The position numbers were made by a program, and so were the translations under genes. From Candidatus Rokuibacteriota bacterium (lineage in GTDB: Bacteria; Methylomirabilota; Methylomirabilia; Rokubacteriales; CSP1-6), in the NCBI GenBank assembly GCA_030647435.1, contig JAUSJX010000012.1, forward strand, positions 134,063 to 198,062: a stretch of DNA of 64,000 bases, read 5' to 3'. The number at the start of each line of letters is the position of its first letter. Within the stretch, counting starts at the first letter, position 1. Below the pieces are notes generated by a model. That model was not told the DNA's origin and searched no databases. It saw only the letters and a list, made by a program, of their open reading frames with translations. Positions 35,824 through 46,422 of the stretch are shown here, piece by piece.

Positions 35824-37388
35824 CAGCCCTCGCCCTCTTCATCGTCGGGCGCAGGCTGGCCAGCCTGGCCGCGCTCGGGGCGCAGGTGCGGGAACAGAAT
35901 CACGTCGCGGATCGACGGCGAGTCGGTGAAGAGCATGGCCAGCCGGTCGATGCCGATCCCCTCGCCTGCCGTCGGCGGCATGCCGTACTCGAGGGCGCGG
36001 ACGAAGTCCTCGTCCATCCAGTGCGCTTCCTCATCGCCGCGCTCGCGCTCGCGCGCCTGCTCCTCGAAGCGGCGGCGCTGGTCTACCGGGTCGTTGAGCT
36101 CCGAGTAGGCGTTGGCGATCTCCCGCCGGCAGATGAACAGCTCGAAGCGGTCCACCAACCGCGGGTCGCCGGCCTTGCGCTTGGACAGCGGCGAGAGCTC
36201 GATGGGGAAGTCGGTGATGAAGGTTGGCTGGACCAGGGTCGGCTCGACGAGCGTGTCGAAGACGTCCTTCCACAGGCCGACGGCGCCCGCCCCCGCCTTG
36301 GGCTCCGGCACGCCCGCCGCCACCGCCGCCTTCCGCAAGGCGGCTGGAGGGGTCTCCGGGCCGACGGCGGCACCGACGGCCCCGGAGATCGCATCGAAGA
36401 ACTGCAGGCGTCGCCACGGGCCCGCGAGGCTCACCTCTTCGCCCTGGTACCGTAGCGTGGTCGCTCCGAGGATCTCGCGCCCGAGATGCGCGAGCATCTC
36501 CTCCGTCAGGGTCATGAGATCCTCGTAGTCCGCGTAGGCCTGGTAGAACTCCAGCATCGTGAACTCGGGGTTGTGCTGCGTCGAGATCCCCTCGTTCCGG
36601 AAGCTCCGGTTGATCTCGTAGACGCGGTCGAGCCCGCCGACAACCAGGCGCTTGAGATACAGCTCGGGGGCGATGCGCAGGTAGAGCGTCATGTCCAACG
36701 CGTTGTGGTGCGTCACGAAGGGCTTGGCCGCCGCTCCACCGGGAATGGGCTGCATCATCGGGGTCTCGACCTCGAGGAAGCCGCGCGCATCCAGAAAGGC
36801 GCGCATCTCTCGAATCAGCCGGCTCTTGATCACGAAGACCTCGCGGACCTGGGGGTTCATCACGAGGTCGACGTAGCGGCGCCGGTACCGCGTCTCGACG
36901 TCCTTGAGCCCGTGCCATTTCTCCGGCAGCGGTCGGAGCGACTTGGCGAGGAACTCGAAGCTCCGAACGACGACGGTCAGCTCGCCAGTGCGAGTCCGGA
37001 AAAGCTCGCCCGTCACGCCGATGAAGTCGCCGACGTCGAGGCTGGTGAAGAGCGCGTAGCACTCGCCGAGCCCGTCCGCCCGGGCGTAGAGCTGTATCTG
37101 CCCTGACTGGTCGCGCAGGTGCGCGAAGCAGGTCTTCCCGTGGTGTCTGAGCGCGACCACCCGCCCGGCGACGACCACGGGGCCGGCCTGCTTGAGCAGG
37201 TCGTCACCCGCGGCGTGAAAGCGGCGCCCGATTTCGCCTGCCCAGTGCGTGACCGCGAAACGCTGCCCGAACGGGTCGATCCCGCCGGCGCGCAGCGCCT
37301 CCAGCTTCTCGAGGCGCCGTCGAATGAGATCATTTGTCTCCGGCTGGGGCCTCTCGGGCAGGGGTCCCTCCGGCTGCGCGGCGGCCAC
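35823..37388 (-). CDS. lysS: Lysyl-tRNA synthetase, class II
   Basis: A 521-residue class II synthetase: N-terminal OB-fold anticodon-binding domain (about 50-170) followed by the catalytic core with motif 2 ([18 protein letters not shown]) and motif 3 ([10 protein letters not shown]). It charges tRNA-Lys. The C-terminus carries a short acidic extension. The stop codon shares a base with the lolC start and the gene starts one base after the prfB stop, so all three are probably cotranscribed. Confidence 0.95.
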   Translation of the reverse strand: MAAAQPEGPLPERPQPETNDLIRRRLEKLEALRAGGIDPFGQRFAVTHWAGEIGRRFHAAGDDLLKQAGPVVVAGRVVALRHHGKTCFAHLRDQSGQIQLYARADGLGECYALFTSLDVGDFIGVTGELFRTRTGELTVVVRSFEFLAKSLRPLPEKWHGLKDVETRYRRRYVDLVMNPQVREVFVIKSRLIREMRAFLDARGFLEVETPMMQPIPGGAAAKPFVTHHNALDMTLYLRIAPELYLKRLVVGGLDRVYEINRSFRNEGISTQHNPEFTMLEFYQAYADYEDLMTLTEEMLAHLGREILGATTLRYQGEEVSLAGPWRRLQFFDAISGAVGAAVGPETPPAALRKAAVAAGVPEPKAGAGAVGLWKDVFDTLVEPTLVQPTFITDFPIELSPLSKRKAGDPRLVDRFELFICRREIANAYSELNDPVDQRRRFEEQARERERGDEEAHWMDEDFVRALEYGMPPTAGEGIGIDRLAMLFTDSPSIRDVILFPHLRPERGQAGQPAPDDEEGEG

Positions 37389-37389
37389 G

Positions 37390-38481
<1,092 letters not shown>

Positions 38482-38488
<7 letters not shown>

Positions 38489-39957
38489 GTCGCCGGAGGC
38501 TTCCGGACGGAAGCGGCGATCCACGCCGCGGCGGACAACCCAAGGCACAGGTGTACGAGCCAGTCGCCGAACCGCGTGTACAGGGTCGTTCGCGACCGGA
38601 GCGGGATCCGGGCGGAGAGGAAGCCGCGCTCGAACAGCGGCAGCGTCCGCCCTACGCGTCCGTCCGGGCCCACGAAGCCCGAGATGCCCGTGTTTGCCGC
38701 CCGGACAACGGCCACTCGGTTCTCGACAGCGCGGAGCGGAAGCATGCCCAGGTGCTGCCAAGGGCCGCTTGTCCGTCCGAACCACGCGTCGTTGGTGATG
38801 TTGGCCATGAAGCTCGCGCCTCCAACCACGAAGCCCCTGAACAGATCGGGGAAGATCACCTCGTAACAGATCACGATGCCGAACGGCGCCCCGGGCAGCG
38901 GGAACACCGTCTGGCGGCTGCCGGCCGCGAAATCAGAGATGAACTCCGCCCACTGTCTGACGAAGCCGAAGACCCCGGCAAGGGGTACATACTCGCCGAA
39001 CGGTACGAGGTGAATCTTATCATACTTGGCCGTAATCCCCTGATCTCCCAGTAGAAAAGCGCTGTTCAGAAACTGATCTCGGGGGCCCGGCAGCTGGTCG
39101 ACGGAGCCGACCAGCACCGGCACTTCGATCTCCCGGGACAGCGCCACGAGCCTTCTGAGCAGGGCGGGATCGCCGCGAAGGAAGATAGGCGCGGCGGTCT
39201 CCGGCCAGAGGATGACGGCCGGTTTCGTCCTGGCTGCCTGGCGCGTCAGGCTCTCGTAAAGGTCCAGGGTCCGTGCCTGGTACGCGGGGTCCCACTTCTG
39301 GCTCTGCTCGACGGAGGGTTGGATCACGGCGATCTCGACGAAGCGCAGCGCCCGGTCGGCAGCGGGGCCGAACTCGTGCGACAGAGTCCACCAGCCGAAG
39401 GCGAGCGAACCCATCAGCAGAAGGGCGACCGACGCGAGGCCCGGAGCCGCCCGTCGCCTGCCGAGGACACAGAGCCCCGCGATGGCCGCGTTCACGGCCA
39501 CGAGAAGCATCGACACGATGTAGACACCGCCGATCTCGGCGATCTGAATCACCGGGAGCGCCAGGTGCTGAGAGTAGCCCAGCAGGCCCCACGGAAATCC
39601 GCCCATGAGCCAGTCGCGGATCCACTCCCCCGCCACCCAGAGCGCGGGCGCCACTGCGAGCGCCCAGCCGTCGCCGAGGCGGCCGCGCAGGCGCCCGATG
39701 GCGGCGCACACGAGCCCTGTATACAGACCGCAGTAGGCCGCCAGCGCGAGGATCGGAAGCCACGTCACCGGCCACGGGATGGCGCTGTAGCTCTGGAAGG
39801 TGTGGTCGAGCCAGCGAAGGAGCACGACAAAGAACGCCGTGCCGGCGAGCCATCCGTCGGCGAGGGCCTCTCTGGGCGAACGCTCTAGAGCGCAGAGGAA
39901 GGCGGGCACCAGCCAGACCCAGGCCAGCATCGACCAGTCCGTCGTCGGGAACGCCAA
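38482..39957 (-). CDS. lnt: Apolipoprotein N-acyltransferase
   Basis: Polytopic inner-membrane enzyme that adds the third acyl chain to lipoproteins. About six hydrophobic helices precede a nitrilase-like periplasmic domain with the catalytic triad Glu (WPETAAP), Lys (KIHLVPFGEY) and Cys (CYEVIFPD). It is 491 residues from a TTG at 39957; this start cuts into the first membrane helix. The same frame stays open to a CTG at 40023 (22 residues more), which would restore a full first helix. The true start is therefore uncertain. LolCD, which acts next on lipoproteins, is a few genes downstream. Confidence 0.93.
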
Positions 39958-40027
39958 GGCCCCGGCGACCCCCGACAGCGTGAGGACAGCCCTGCGTGTC
40001 GCCGTGCGGCCGGGGAGAGGCAGCGGG

Positions 40028-40774
40028 CTACACCCCGTACGCGAGGCGGTCGGCGAGCGCGCGCGGGAGCCCGGCCCGGAGGATTTTGGCCGCCGCCGCC
40101 TTGTGATCGTACGTCACGCGGCGAAGCGTGACGCTTCGCTCGTCCTCGTCCCACAGGACGTACGCGGCCCGAGGATCGCGGTCGCGGGGCTGCCCGACAC
40201 TGCCGACGTTGATGATATACCGCCGCCCGTCGTGGAAGGGAATGCGGCGATCATGGAAAGCCGGGCCGGCCAGGTCCTCGTACGCCGGCCCGCTCGAGCC
40301 CAGCGACCAGACGCCCGGTCGATGCGAGTGCCCGACGAAGCACAGACGTGTCGTGAAGTCACCGAACGCCTGGAACCCGTCCTCCGCCGAGAGGAGATAG
40401 TCCCACTCCTCCGGGCGCCGCGGGCTCGCGTGGACGCAGGTCGCCTCGCCGATGGTCGACGCGAGGGGGAGCGCGGAGAGAAAATTCTGGTGGTCCGCGC
40501 CCAGGCGGTCGCGAGTCCAGAGGGCCGCCGCGCGTGCTGCTGCGTTGAACCAGCGGACGTCCAGCAAGCCCAACGCACCGTGCTCGTGGTTGCCCGCGAC
40601 CATCCGCGTGGACCGCTCGCCCAAGAGCTCGATGCAGGGAGCGGGATCAGCGCCGTACCCGACCGTGTCACCCAGGCACAGAATTCCGAGGGCTCCCTCG
40701 GAAGCCGCGTCGGCCAGCACGGTCGAGAGAGCTTCCAGGTTGCCGTGCACGTCGGAGAGCACCGCGTATCGCAC
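40028..40774 (-). CDS. Calcineurin-like metallophosphoesterase (YfcE/MJ0936 type)
   Basis: A 248-residue protein with all metallophosphoesterase motifs: D-x-H (SDVHGN), GDTVGYG, GNHEHG and the paired-histidine GHSH. Small bacterial members hydrolyse phosphodiesters in vitro; physiological substrates are mostly unknown, and related proteins include diadenosine-tetraphosphate hydrolases. The tail (WDEDERSVTLRRV) is the usual final beta hairpin. The gene is between nusB and lnt with short gaps. Confidence 0.85.
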   Translation of the reverse strand: MRYAVLSDVHGNLEALSTVLADAASEGALGILCLGDTVGYGADPAPCIELLGERSTRMVAGNHEHGALGLLDVRWFNAAARAAALWTRDRLGADHQNFLSALPLASTIGEATCVHASPRRPEEWDYLLSAEDGFQAFGDFTTRLCFVGHSHRPGVWSLGSSGPAYEDLAGPAFHDRRIPFHDGRRYIINVGSVGQPRDRDPRAAYVLWDEDERSVTLRRVTYDHKAAAAKILRAGLPRALADRLAYGV

Positions 40775-40781
40775 GCAGGCC

Positions 40782-41198
40782 TCAGCCGGAGGGCCGCAGC
40801 TCTTTGTGGACGCGGTCGAGGATCCCGTTGATGAAGCGGCTCGACTCCTGCGTGCTGAACTTCTTGGCCACCTCGAGTGCCTCGTTGATTGCGACTTTCG
40901 GAGGCACGTCGCCGGCCCACAGGATCTCGAAGATGCCCTCGCGGAGGATGTTCCGGTCCACCACCGCCATCCGCTCGAGCTCCCAGTGTTCCGCGTACTG
41001 GGAGATCAGTTCGTCGATCTTCGCCTCGTGGAGCTTGGTCCCGCGCACCAGGACTTCGGCAAACTCGCGCACCTCGACGTCCACGGGGTGGCGCGTCCAG
41101 AACTCGTCGAGGTGGGGCCCTGGCGAGCCCTCGCCCTGGACATCGAGTTGGTAGAGCAGTTGCAACGCCAGCTCGCGGGCCTTGCGGCGCTTGCCCAT
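40782..41198 (-). CDS. nusB: Transcription antitermination factor NusB
   Basis: A 138-residue all-helical protein that binds boxA RNA with S10 (NusE) during rRNA antitermination. The N-terminus (MGKRRKARELALQLLYQL) and the central VVDRNILREGIFEIL followed by NEALEVAKKF match the family. The frame is open upstream inside ribH, but the ATG at 41198 overlaps the ribH stop by one base (TGATG). The ribH-nusB pairing is widespread in bacteria. Confidence 0.95.
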   Translation of the reverse strand: MGKRRKARELALQLLYQLDVQGEGSPGPHLDEFWTRHPVDVEVREFAEVLVRGTKLHEAKIDELISQYAEHWELERMAVVDRNILREGIFEILWAGDVPPKVAINEALEVAKKFSTQESSRFINGILDRVHKELRPSG

Positions 41199-41722
41199 CA
41201 GCGCCGGCGCGGGCGAGCGCGGCCGGCCTTGAGCCCCCGCATGAAGCCCGCCATCTCGAGCGCCGCCCGTGCCGCCTCCTCGCCGCGGTGGCCGACGGCG
41301 CCTCCGGCGCGCTCCCACGCCTGCGCTTCCGTCAGCGCGGTGATCACGCCGAAGCTCACCGGCACCCCGGTCTCGAGCGCCACCCTCGACAGCCCGTGGG
41401 CGGCCTCGCCCGCGATGTAATCGAAGTGCGGGGTCTTGCCCCGGATCACCACGCCAACGCAGACGATGCCGGCATACCGGCCCGTCCGCGCGAGCGCCAT
41501 GGCCGCCTGCGGAAGCTCGAACGAGCCGGGCACCCAGTGGACCTCGACGCATTCGCCGGCCACGCCGCCGGCCTCGAGCGCGCAGGCGGCTCCGTCGGCG
41601 AGCTTCTTCGAGATCGACTCGTTGAATCGCGCCGCCACGACGGCGAAGCGGCCCGCGGGCGCTCGGCGGACGCCGTGTCCGGATTTTCTGTCCGGGTTCC
41701 TCTCGGGGGCGGGTCCGGTCAT
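41198..41722 (-). CDS. ribH: 6,7-dimethyl-8-ribityllumazine synthase
   Basis: Penultimate riboflavin step, condensing the pyrimidine with dihydroxybutanone phosphate. A 174-residue protein with family motifs ARFNESISKKL, WVPGSFELP, VVIRGKTPHFDYI (catalytic His) and the FGVIT block. N- and C-terminal extensions rich in Arg/Pro/Gly are longer than usual and probably disordered. The start is one base after the ribBA stop. Confidence 0.95.
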   Translation of the reverse strand: MTGPAPERNPDRKSGHGVRRAPAGRFAVVAARFNESISKKLADGAACALEAGGVAGECVEVHWVPGSFELPQAAMALARTGRYAGIVCVGVVIRGKTPHFDYIAGEAAHGLSRVALETGVPVSFGVITALTEAQAWERAGGAVGHRGEEAARAALEMAGFMRGLKAGRARPRRR

Positions 41723-41723
41723 C

Positions 41724-42950
41724 TCAATCAGGCAGCGAAGAGAAGAGGTGGCCCATCTTCTGGCGCTTGGTCATCAGGTAGCGCTTGTTGCTCTCGGTGG
41801 GCGGAATCTCGATCGGCACGCGCTCGACCACCTGCAGCCCGTACCCCTCGATGCCGACGATCTTCTTCGGGTTGTTCGTGAGGATGCGCAGGCGTTTCGC
41901 GCCGAGATCGACGAGGATCTGCGCGCCGATGCCGTAGTGGCGCAGGTCGGCCTGGAAGCCCAGGACGTGGTTGGCCTCGACGGTGTCCTTGCCCTGGTCC
42001 TGGAGCTCGTACGCGCGCAGCTTGTTCAAGAGCCCGATCCCCCGCCCCTCCTGCCGCATGTACAGGAGGATGCCCCGCCCTTCGCGCTCGATGATGTCCA
42101 AGGCCTTGTGCAGCTGCGAACCGCAGTCGCAGCGGCGCGATCCGAACACGTCGGCCGTCAGGCACTCCGAGTGGACACGCACCAGCACGGGGTCGTCGGT
42201 GCGCACATCTCCCATGACGAGGGCCAGCGGGAGGCGGTCGTCCACCGTGGTCTCGTAGGCGATGCAGGTGAACTCGCCGTACTCGGTCGGCAGCTGCGTG
42301 GTGGCCGCCCGCCGCACGAGCTTCTCCTTCTGGATGCGGTACTCGATGAGGTCCTTGATCGTGATGCACTTGAGCCCGTGGCGCTTCGCCAGGGAGAGCA
42401 GGTCCTGCACCCGCGCCATGCCGCCCTCGTCGTTGAGCACCTCGCAGATGACGCCGGCCGGCGCGCAGCCGGCAAGCCGCGCCAGGTCGATGGCCGCCTC
42501 GGTGTGCCCCGCCCGCCGCAGGACCCCGCCCGGCATCGCCCGGAGCGGGAAGATGTGCCCGGGGCGCGTCAGATCGCCGGGGCGCGACAGGGGATTGACG
42601 AGCGTCCGGATGGTGACCGCGCGATCGTAAGCCGAGATCCCGGTGGTGACGCCGCGCCGCGCGTCCACGCTCACCGTAAAGGCGGTCGCCAGCGGCGCGG
42701 TGTTGTCGTTGACCATCATGGGGATCTGCAGCTCCTCGAGCCGCTCGCCCAGCATGGGCATGCACATGAGACCCCGCCCGTGCACGATCATGAAGTTGAC
42801 GGCCTCGGGCGTGGCCTTGTCGGCCGCCATGAGGAAGTCGCCTTCGTTCTCCCGGTCTTCGTCGTCGACCACCACGATGATCCGCCCGGCGCGGATGTCT
42901 CCGACCGCCTCCTCGATGCTCGCGAACTCCCGCCTGCTCTCGGTAGTCAC
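41724..42950 (-). CDS. ribBA: Bifunctional DHBP synthase / GTP cyclohydrolase II
   Basis: A 408-residue fusion making both starting materials of riboflavin. The N-terminal DHBP synthase domain (about 1-205) has [11 protein letters not shown] and [10 protein letters not shown]. The C-terminal GTP cyclohydrolase II has the zinc ligands C-x10-C-x-C ([16 protein letters not shown]) and the RQEGRGIGL catalytic region. Both domains look complete. A GTG at 42950 overlaps the ribE stop (GTGA) and follows GAGGAG; the longer open frame upstream is out of family range. Confidence 0.95.
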   Translation of the reverse strand: MTTESRREFASIEEAVGDIRAGRIIVVVDDEDRENEGDFLMAADKATPEAVNFMIVHGRGLMCMPMLGERLEELQIPMMVNDNTAPLATAFTVSVDARRGVTTGISAYDRAVTIRTLVNPLSRPGDLTRPGHIFPLRAMPGGVLRRAGHTEAAIDLARLAGCAPAGVICEVLNDEGGMARVQDLLSLAKRHGLKCITIKDLIEYRIQKEKLVRRAATTQLPTEYGEFTCIAYETTVDDRLPLALVMGDVRTDDPVLVRVHSECLTADVFGSRRCDCGSQLHKALDIIEREGRGILLYMRQEGRGIGLLNKLRAYELQDQGKDTVEANHVLGFQADLRHYGIGAQILVDLGAKRLRILTNNPKKIVGIEGYGLQVVERVPIEIPPTESNKRYLMTKRQKMGHLFSSLPD

Positions 42951-43540
42951 CGTCGCTCCTCTCTCAAGCTCAGGGCGCGCAGCACGTACTTCCCGATCAC
43001 GTCCATCTCCAGGTTGACCCGCCGGCCAGCCTTCAGGCCGCCCAGCGTCGTCCGCTCCAGTGTATGCGGGATCACCATGATCTCGAAAGCCCGCGCGTCG
43101 AGCCCCGCGACAGTCAGGCTGACCCCGTCCACCGCGACCGAGCCCTTCGGGATCAGGAGCGGGCCCAGCCCCTCGTCCTGCCATTCTATTCTGAGCCGCG
43201 CCGTCTCTCCCTCCCTCTCCACGGCCTCGACGACCCCGACGCCGTCCACGTGTCCAAGGACCAGGTGCCCCCCTACGAAGCCGTCGAGCCGCATGGGGCG
43301 CTCGAGGTTGACCTCGTCTCCGGGCGAGAGATCCCCGAGGGCGCTCCGGGCGAGGGTCTCGGGCCCGACGTCAAAGCCAACGGAGTCGGCACCCAGCTCC
43401 ACGGCCGTCAGGCAGACGCCGTTGACCGCGAGGCTCGAGCCCACCTGCGTGGCGTCGAGCGTCGCGCCCGCGCTGACCACCAGCCGGGCGCCGGTGCGGC
43501 GCAGCACCCGGCCCGTCTCCTCGACGATGCCCGTGAACAT
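42947..43540 (-). CDS. ribE: Riboflavin synthase, alpha chain
   Basis: A 197-residue enzyme that dismutates two lumazine molecules to riboflavin. It begins [10 protein letters not shown], and the two lumazine-binding repeats are clear: [13 protein letters not shown] in the first, [12 protein letters not shown] in the second, with HLVLGHVDG between. It lies one base after ribD and overlaps ribBA by four bases. Confidence 0.95.
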   Translation of the reverse strand: MFTGIVEETGRVLRRTGARLVVSAGATLDATQVGSSLAVNGVCLTAVELGADSVGFDVGPETLARSALGDLSPGDEVNLERPMRLDGFVGGHLVLGHVDGVGVVEAVEREGETARLRIEWQDEGLGPLLIPKGSVAVDGVSLTVAGLDARAFEIMVIPHTLERTTLGGLKAGRRVNLEMDVIGKYVLRALSLREERR

Positions 43541-43541
43541 A

Positions 43542-44675
43542 TCAGACCTTGACGCCCTCGTGCACGACGTCAGCCTCCATCATCCAGTCCCTCCCGATAG
43601 GGCGGACACAGATTCCCTCGAGCCGAATCGCCTCCGGCAGGAGCAGGCCGGTGCCCTCGAGAGCCCTGGGCGCAGACGCGCCCCCGAGGAGCTTGGGCGC
43701 GGTGAAAGCGACGACGCGGTCCACGAGCCCCGCCTCGAGGAAGGCCCAGGCAAGCGTGCCGCCCCCCTCCACGAGGATCCCGCCTACGTCGAGGGCGCCG
43801 AGCCGGGACACAAGGTCGCTCACGTCCACATGCCCCTCGTGCGACTTGCACCTGAGCACCATGACCCCTCGCGTCTCGAGGTTCCTCAGGCGCTCCGGGT
43901 CGGCGGCGTCGGTGATTGCGACGAGGGCGCGCGCGGGCTTGCCCGCTCCGATGAGACGTGCCGAGACCGGGAGACGCGCTCGGCTGTCGACGACGACCCG
44001 AAAGGGCTCGCGTGGCCAGGGATGACCCAGCCGCACGTCGAGACCGGGGTTGTCGGCCAGGGCAGTCCCTATCCCGACGACGACGGCATCCGCTCGGCTC
44101 CTCATGCGGTGCGCCTCGAGCCGCGCCTCGGGTCCGGTGATCCAGCGGGACGCTCGTCGAGCGTCGGCGGTCGCGCCGTCCAGCGTCGCGGCCCACTTGA
44201 GGGTAGCGTGAGGCCGGCCGCGCCGAGCCGCGATGATAAAAACTCGGTTAAGGGCGATCGCCTCACTCTCGCGGCAGCCGACCGTCACCTCGACGCCGGC
44301 CCGGGAGAGCGCGGCGACTCCACCACCCGATACCCGGGGATTCGGGTCGGAAATCGCCACGACCACCCGCTTCACACCGGCGGTCGTGATTGCGTCGACA
44401 CACGGCGCAGTCCGGCCCGTGTGATTACAGGGCTCCAGCGTGACGTAGAGCGTCGTGCCGCGGGCCGCTGCGCCCGCCTGTCCGAGCGCCTCCGCCTCGG
44501 CGTGGGCCGCGCCCGCTCGGGCGTGGAAGCCCTCCCCGACGGCGCGGCCCGCCGCCACGAGCACGGCGCCCACGACGGGATTGGGAGAGGTCATGCCCGC
44601 GCCGCGCCCGGCGAGCTCAAGAGCGCGCCCCATCCAACGGAAGTCTTCGGGTCTGAGCGCGGCATCCATCTTCAT
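43542..44675 (-). CDS. ribD: Bifunctional riboflavin deaminase/reductase
   Basis: A 377-residue fusion. The N-terminal deaminase (about 1-145) has the zinc motif HAEAEAL and PCNHTGRTAPC. The C-terminal reductase has LKWAATLDG and VEGGGTLAWAF. It catalyses the second and third riboflavin steps from GTP. The ATG at 44675 overlaps the ftsY stop; a second ATG is two codons later. No FMN riboswitch is evident upstream, and ftsY directly precedes it, so expression is probably from the ftsY transcript. Confidence 0.94.
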   Translation of the reverse strand: MKMDAALRPEDFRWMGRALELAGRGAGMTSPNPVVGAVLVAAGRAVGEGFHARAGAAHAEAEALGQAGAAARGTTLYVTLEPCNHTGRTAPCVDAITTAGVKRVVVAISDPNPRVSGGGVAALSRAGVEVTVGCRESEAIALNRVFIIAARRGRPHATLKWAATLDGATADARRASRWITGPEARLEAHRMRSRADAVVVGIGTALADNPGLDVRLGHPWPREPFRVVVDSRARLPVSARLIGAGKPARALVAITDAADPERLRNLETRGVMVLRCKSHEGHVDVSDLVSRLGALDVGGILVEGGGTLAWAFLEAGLVDRVVAFTAPKLLGGASAPRALEGTGLLLPEAIRLEGICVRPIGRDWMMEADVVHEGVKV

Positions 44676-45595
44676 GGGGAGATCAAGCTGTCCACGAACA
44701 CCTTCGGATCGAAGGGCTGGAGGTCCTCGACCTGCTCCCCTACTCCTATGAGTTTTATCGGCACGCCCAGCTCGCGGTAGATACGCACCACGATGCCGCC
44801 CTTGGCCGTGCCGTCGAGCTTCGTCAGCACGAGCCCCGTCAGCCCTACCGCCTCGTGAAAGAGCCTGGCCTGCGCCAAGGCGTTCTGCCCGGTCGAAGCC
44901 TCCAGCACCATCAGGCACTCGTGCGGCGCCCCCGGCAGCTGCCGGGCTACGACCTTTTTGAGTTTGGCGAGCTCGTCCATCAGGTTCCACTTCGTATGGA
45001 GGCGGCCGGCGGTGTCCACGAGGAGCACGTCCACGCCACGGGCCGCCGCGGCCTTCACGGCGTCGAAGACTACGGCCGCCGGGTCGGCGCCCGCGCCTTG
45101 ACGGATGACCTCCGCGCCCGCCCGGCGCCCCCACTCCTCGAGCTGCTCCACCGCCGCCGCCCTGAAGGTGTCGGCTGCGGCAAGCAGGACGCTCTTGCCC
45201 GACGCGCGGAGCGCCGCCGCAAGCTTGCCCGTGCTTGTGGTCTTGCCCGCGCCGTTGACCCCCAGCATCAGGATGACGCTCGGCGCTCCGTCCACGTTGA
45301 GCGGCGCTGCCGCGCCCGCCAGGGCCTCCTCGAGAAACCTTCGCAGGAGCGCGCGCACGTCCTGTCCCGACAGTGCCCCCGTGCGCTTGGCCTCGGCCCG
45401 CACGCGCGACACGAACTCGGCCGCGTCACGGACCCCGAGGTCGGAGGCGACCAGCACCTCCTCGAGCTCCTCCAGCATTCCCTCGTCGACCACCCTGCCC
45501 GGTGAGAGCAGGCCGTCGAGCCCCTCGTTGAGCGCCTGGCGCGAGCGCTCGAGCCCCTGCTTCAGGCGATCGGCCAAGGCGCCGAGAAAGCCCAT
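44672..45595 (-). CDS. ftsY: Signal recognition particle receptor FtsY
   Basis: SRP-GTPase that docks ribosome-SRP complexes at the membrane. A 307-residue protein with a helical N domain and the G domain motifs GVNGAGKT (112-119), DTFRAAAVEQL, DTAGRLHT and TKLDGTAKGG. The acidic A domain of E. coli FtsY is absent, as in many bacteria; the amphipathic N-terminal helix (MGFLGALADRLKQGL) is kept for membrane contact. ATG 45595 overlaps the preceding stop (TAATG). Confidence 0.95.
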   Translation of the reverse strand: MGFLGALADRLKQGLERSRQALNEGLDGLLSPGRVVDEGMLEELEEVLVASDLGVRDAAEFVSRVRAEAKRTGALSGQDVRALLRRFLEEALAGAAAPLNVDGAPSVILMLGVNGAGKTTSTGKLAAALRASGKSVLLAAADTFRAAAVEQLEEWGRRAGAEVIRQGAGADPAAVVFDAVKAAAARGVDVLLVDTAGRLHTKWNLMDELAKLKKVVARQLPGAPHECLMVLEASTGQNALAQARLFHEAVGLTGLVLTKLDGTAKGGIVVRIYRELGVPIKLIGVGEQVEDLQPFDPKVFVDSLISP

Positions 45596-46365
45596 TACGA
45601 TCCCGCCCCCTGGGCTTCCGCCGGCAGCACCAGTCTCTGGATGACCGCGCCCCTGGCTCCCAGCGCCGGAATCCGCCGCCCATTGAGGTCGACCTCGAGG
45701 CCGCCCGCATTGCCCACGGAGAGGACGAACCGGCGCGCGGCTGTCCATTCGCGGACCGCGCCCGCCTGCATGAGCTCCTCCGCCACCTGCCCCTCGTCCA
45801 CCTGCACGCGTATCCACGTGGGCTCCACGGCGCGAATCAGGAGGCGTTGGCCTGCGGGCCTTGGCTCCCCCGCCGGAACTGGAGCCGGCTGTACGGGCAC
45901 GGCGGTCGAGGATGTGACGGGGGTGGGCGTCGACGAGGGTCCGCTCTCGGGGTTGCCCCGCGCAGACCCCGACACGCCCGGCGCCGGGCGCGGAGAGCTC
46001 TTGAGCCCGCCTCGTAGCGCGAACAGGCTCGCGCCGAGCGCGATGAAGAGGACGAGGCTGACCATGAGCGGCCCGACGCGGCGGGACGGCGGCGCATGCG
46101 TAACGCTCTGGAGTCGCTCCGGCCTCACGGTCTCCCCGGCGGCCTCGCGGTAGAGTCCCAGCGCCTCGTCGGGTGAGGCTTCGAGGAACTCGCAGTATGC
46201 CCGGATGAAGCCTTTGACGAAAACCGGCGAAGGCAGCTCACCCAGGCTGTCGGACTCGAGGGCTTCGAGGTACCCTCGCCCGACCCGAGTGGAGCGCGCG
46301 ATGTCGTCGAGCGACGCACCCTTGACCTCGCGAAGCTCGCGCAGACGAATTCCCAGAGAGCTCAT
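45595..46365 (-). CDS. RodZ-like membrane protein with helix-turn-helix domain
   Basis: A 256-residue protein: N-terminal Xre-type HTH (about 1-80), juxtamembrane basic stretch, one membrane helix (about 98-117), a Pro/Ser/Thr-rich periplasmic linker (about 120-175) and a C-terminal beta-rich domain of the DUF4115 type. This architecture is that of RodZ, which links MreB to the cell-wall elongation machinery. ATG 46365 follows GGGAGG and gives the canonical start; an upstream in-frame ATG adds non-conserved residues. Confidence 0.82.
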   Translation of the reverse strand: MSSLGIRLRELREVKGASLDDIARSTRVGRGYLEALESDSLGELPSPVFVKGFIRAYCEFLEASPDEALGLYREAAGETVRPERLQSVTHAPPSRRVGPLMVSLVLFIALGASLFALRGGLKSSPRPAPGVSGSARGNPESGPSSTPTPVTSSTAVPVQPAPVPAGEPRPAGQRLLIRAVEPTWIRVQVDEGQVAEELMQAGAVREWTAARRFVLSVGNAGGLEVDLNGRRIPALGARGAVIQRLVLPAEAQGAGS

Positions 46366-46422
46366 GACACCTCCCGGGCAGTCTACGCCCTCGGCGGCCA
46401 AAGAGTCAAAGCGGGGGCGGAG

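Noticed and set aside
43500-44750. FMN riboswitch ahead of the riboflavin genes
   Set aside because: ribD starts inside the end of ftsY with a four-base overlap, leaving no leader that could fold into an RFN element.
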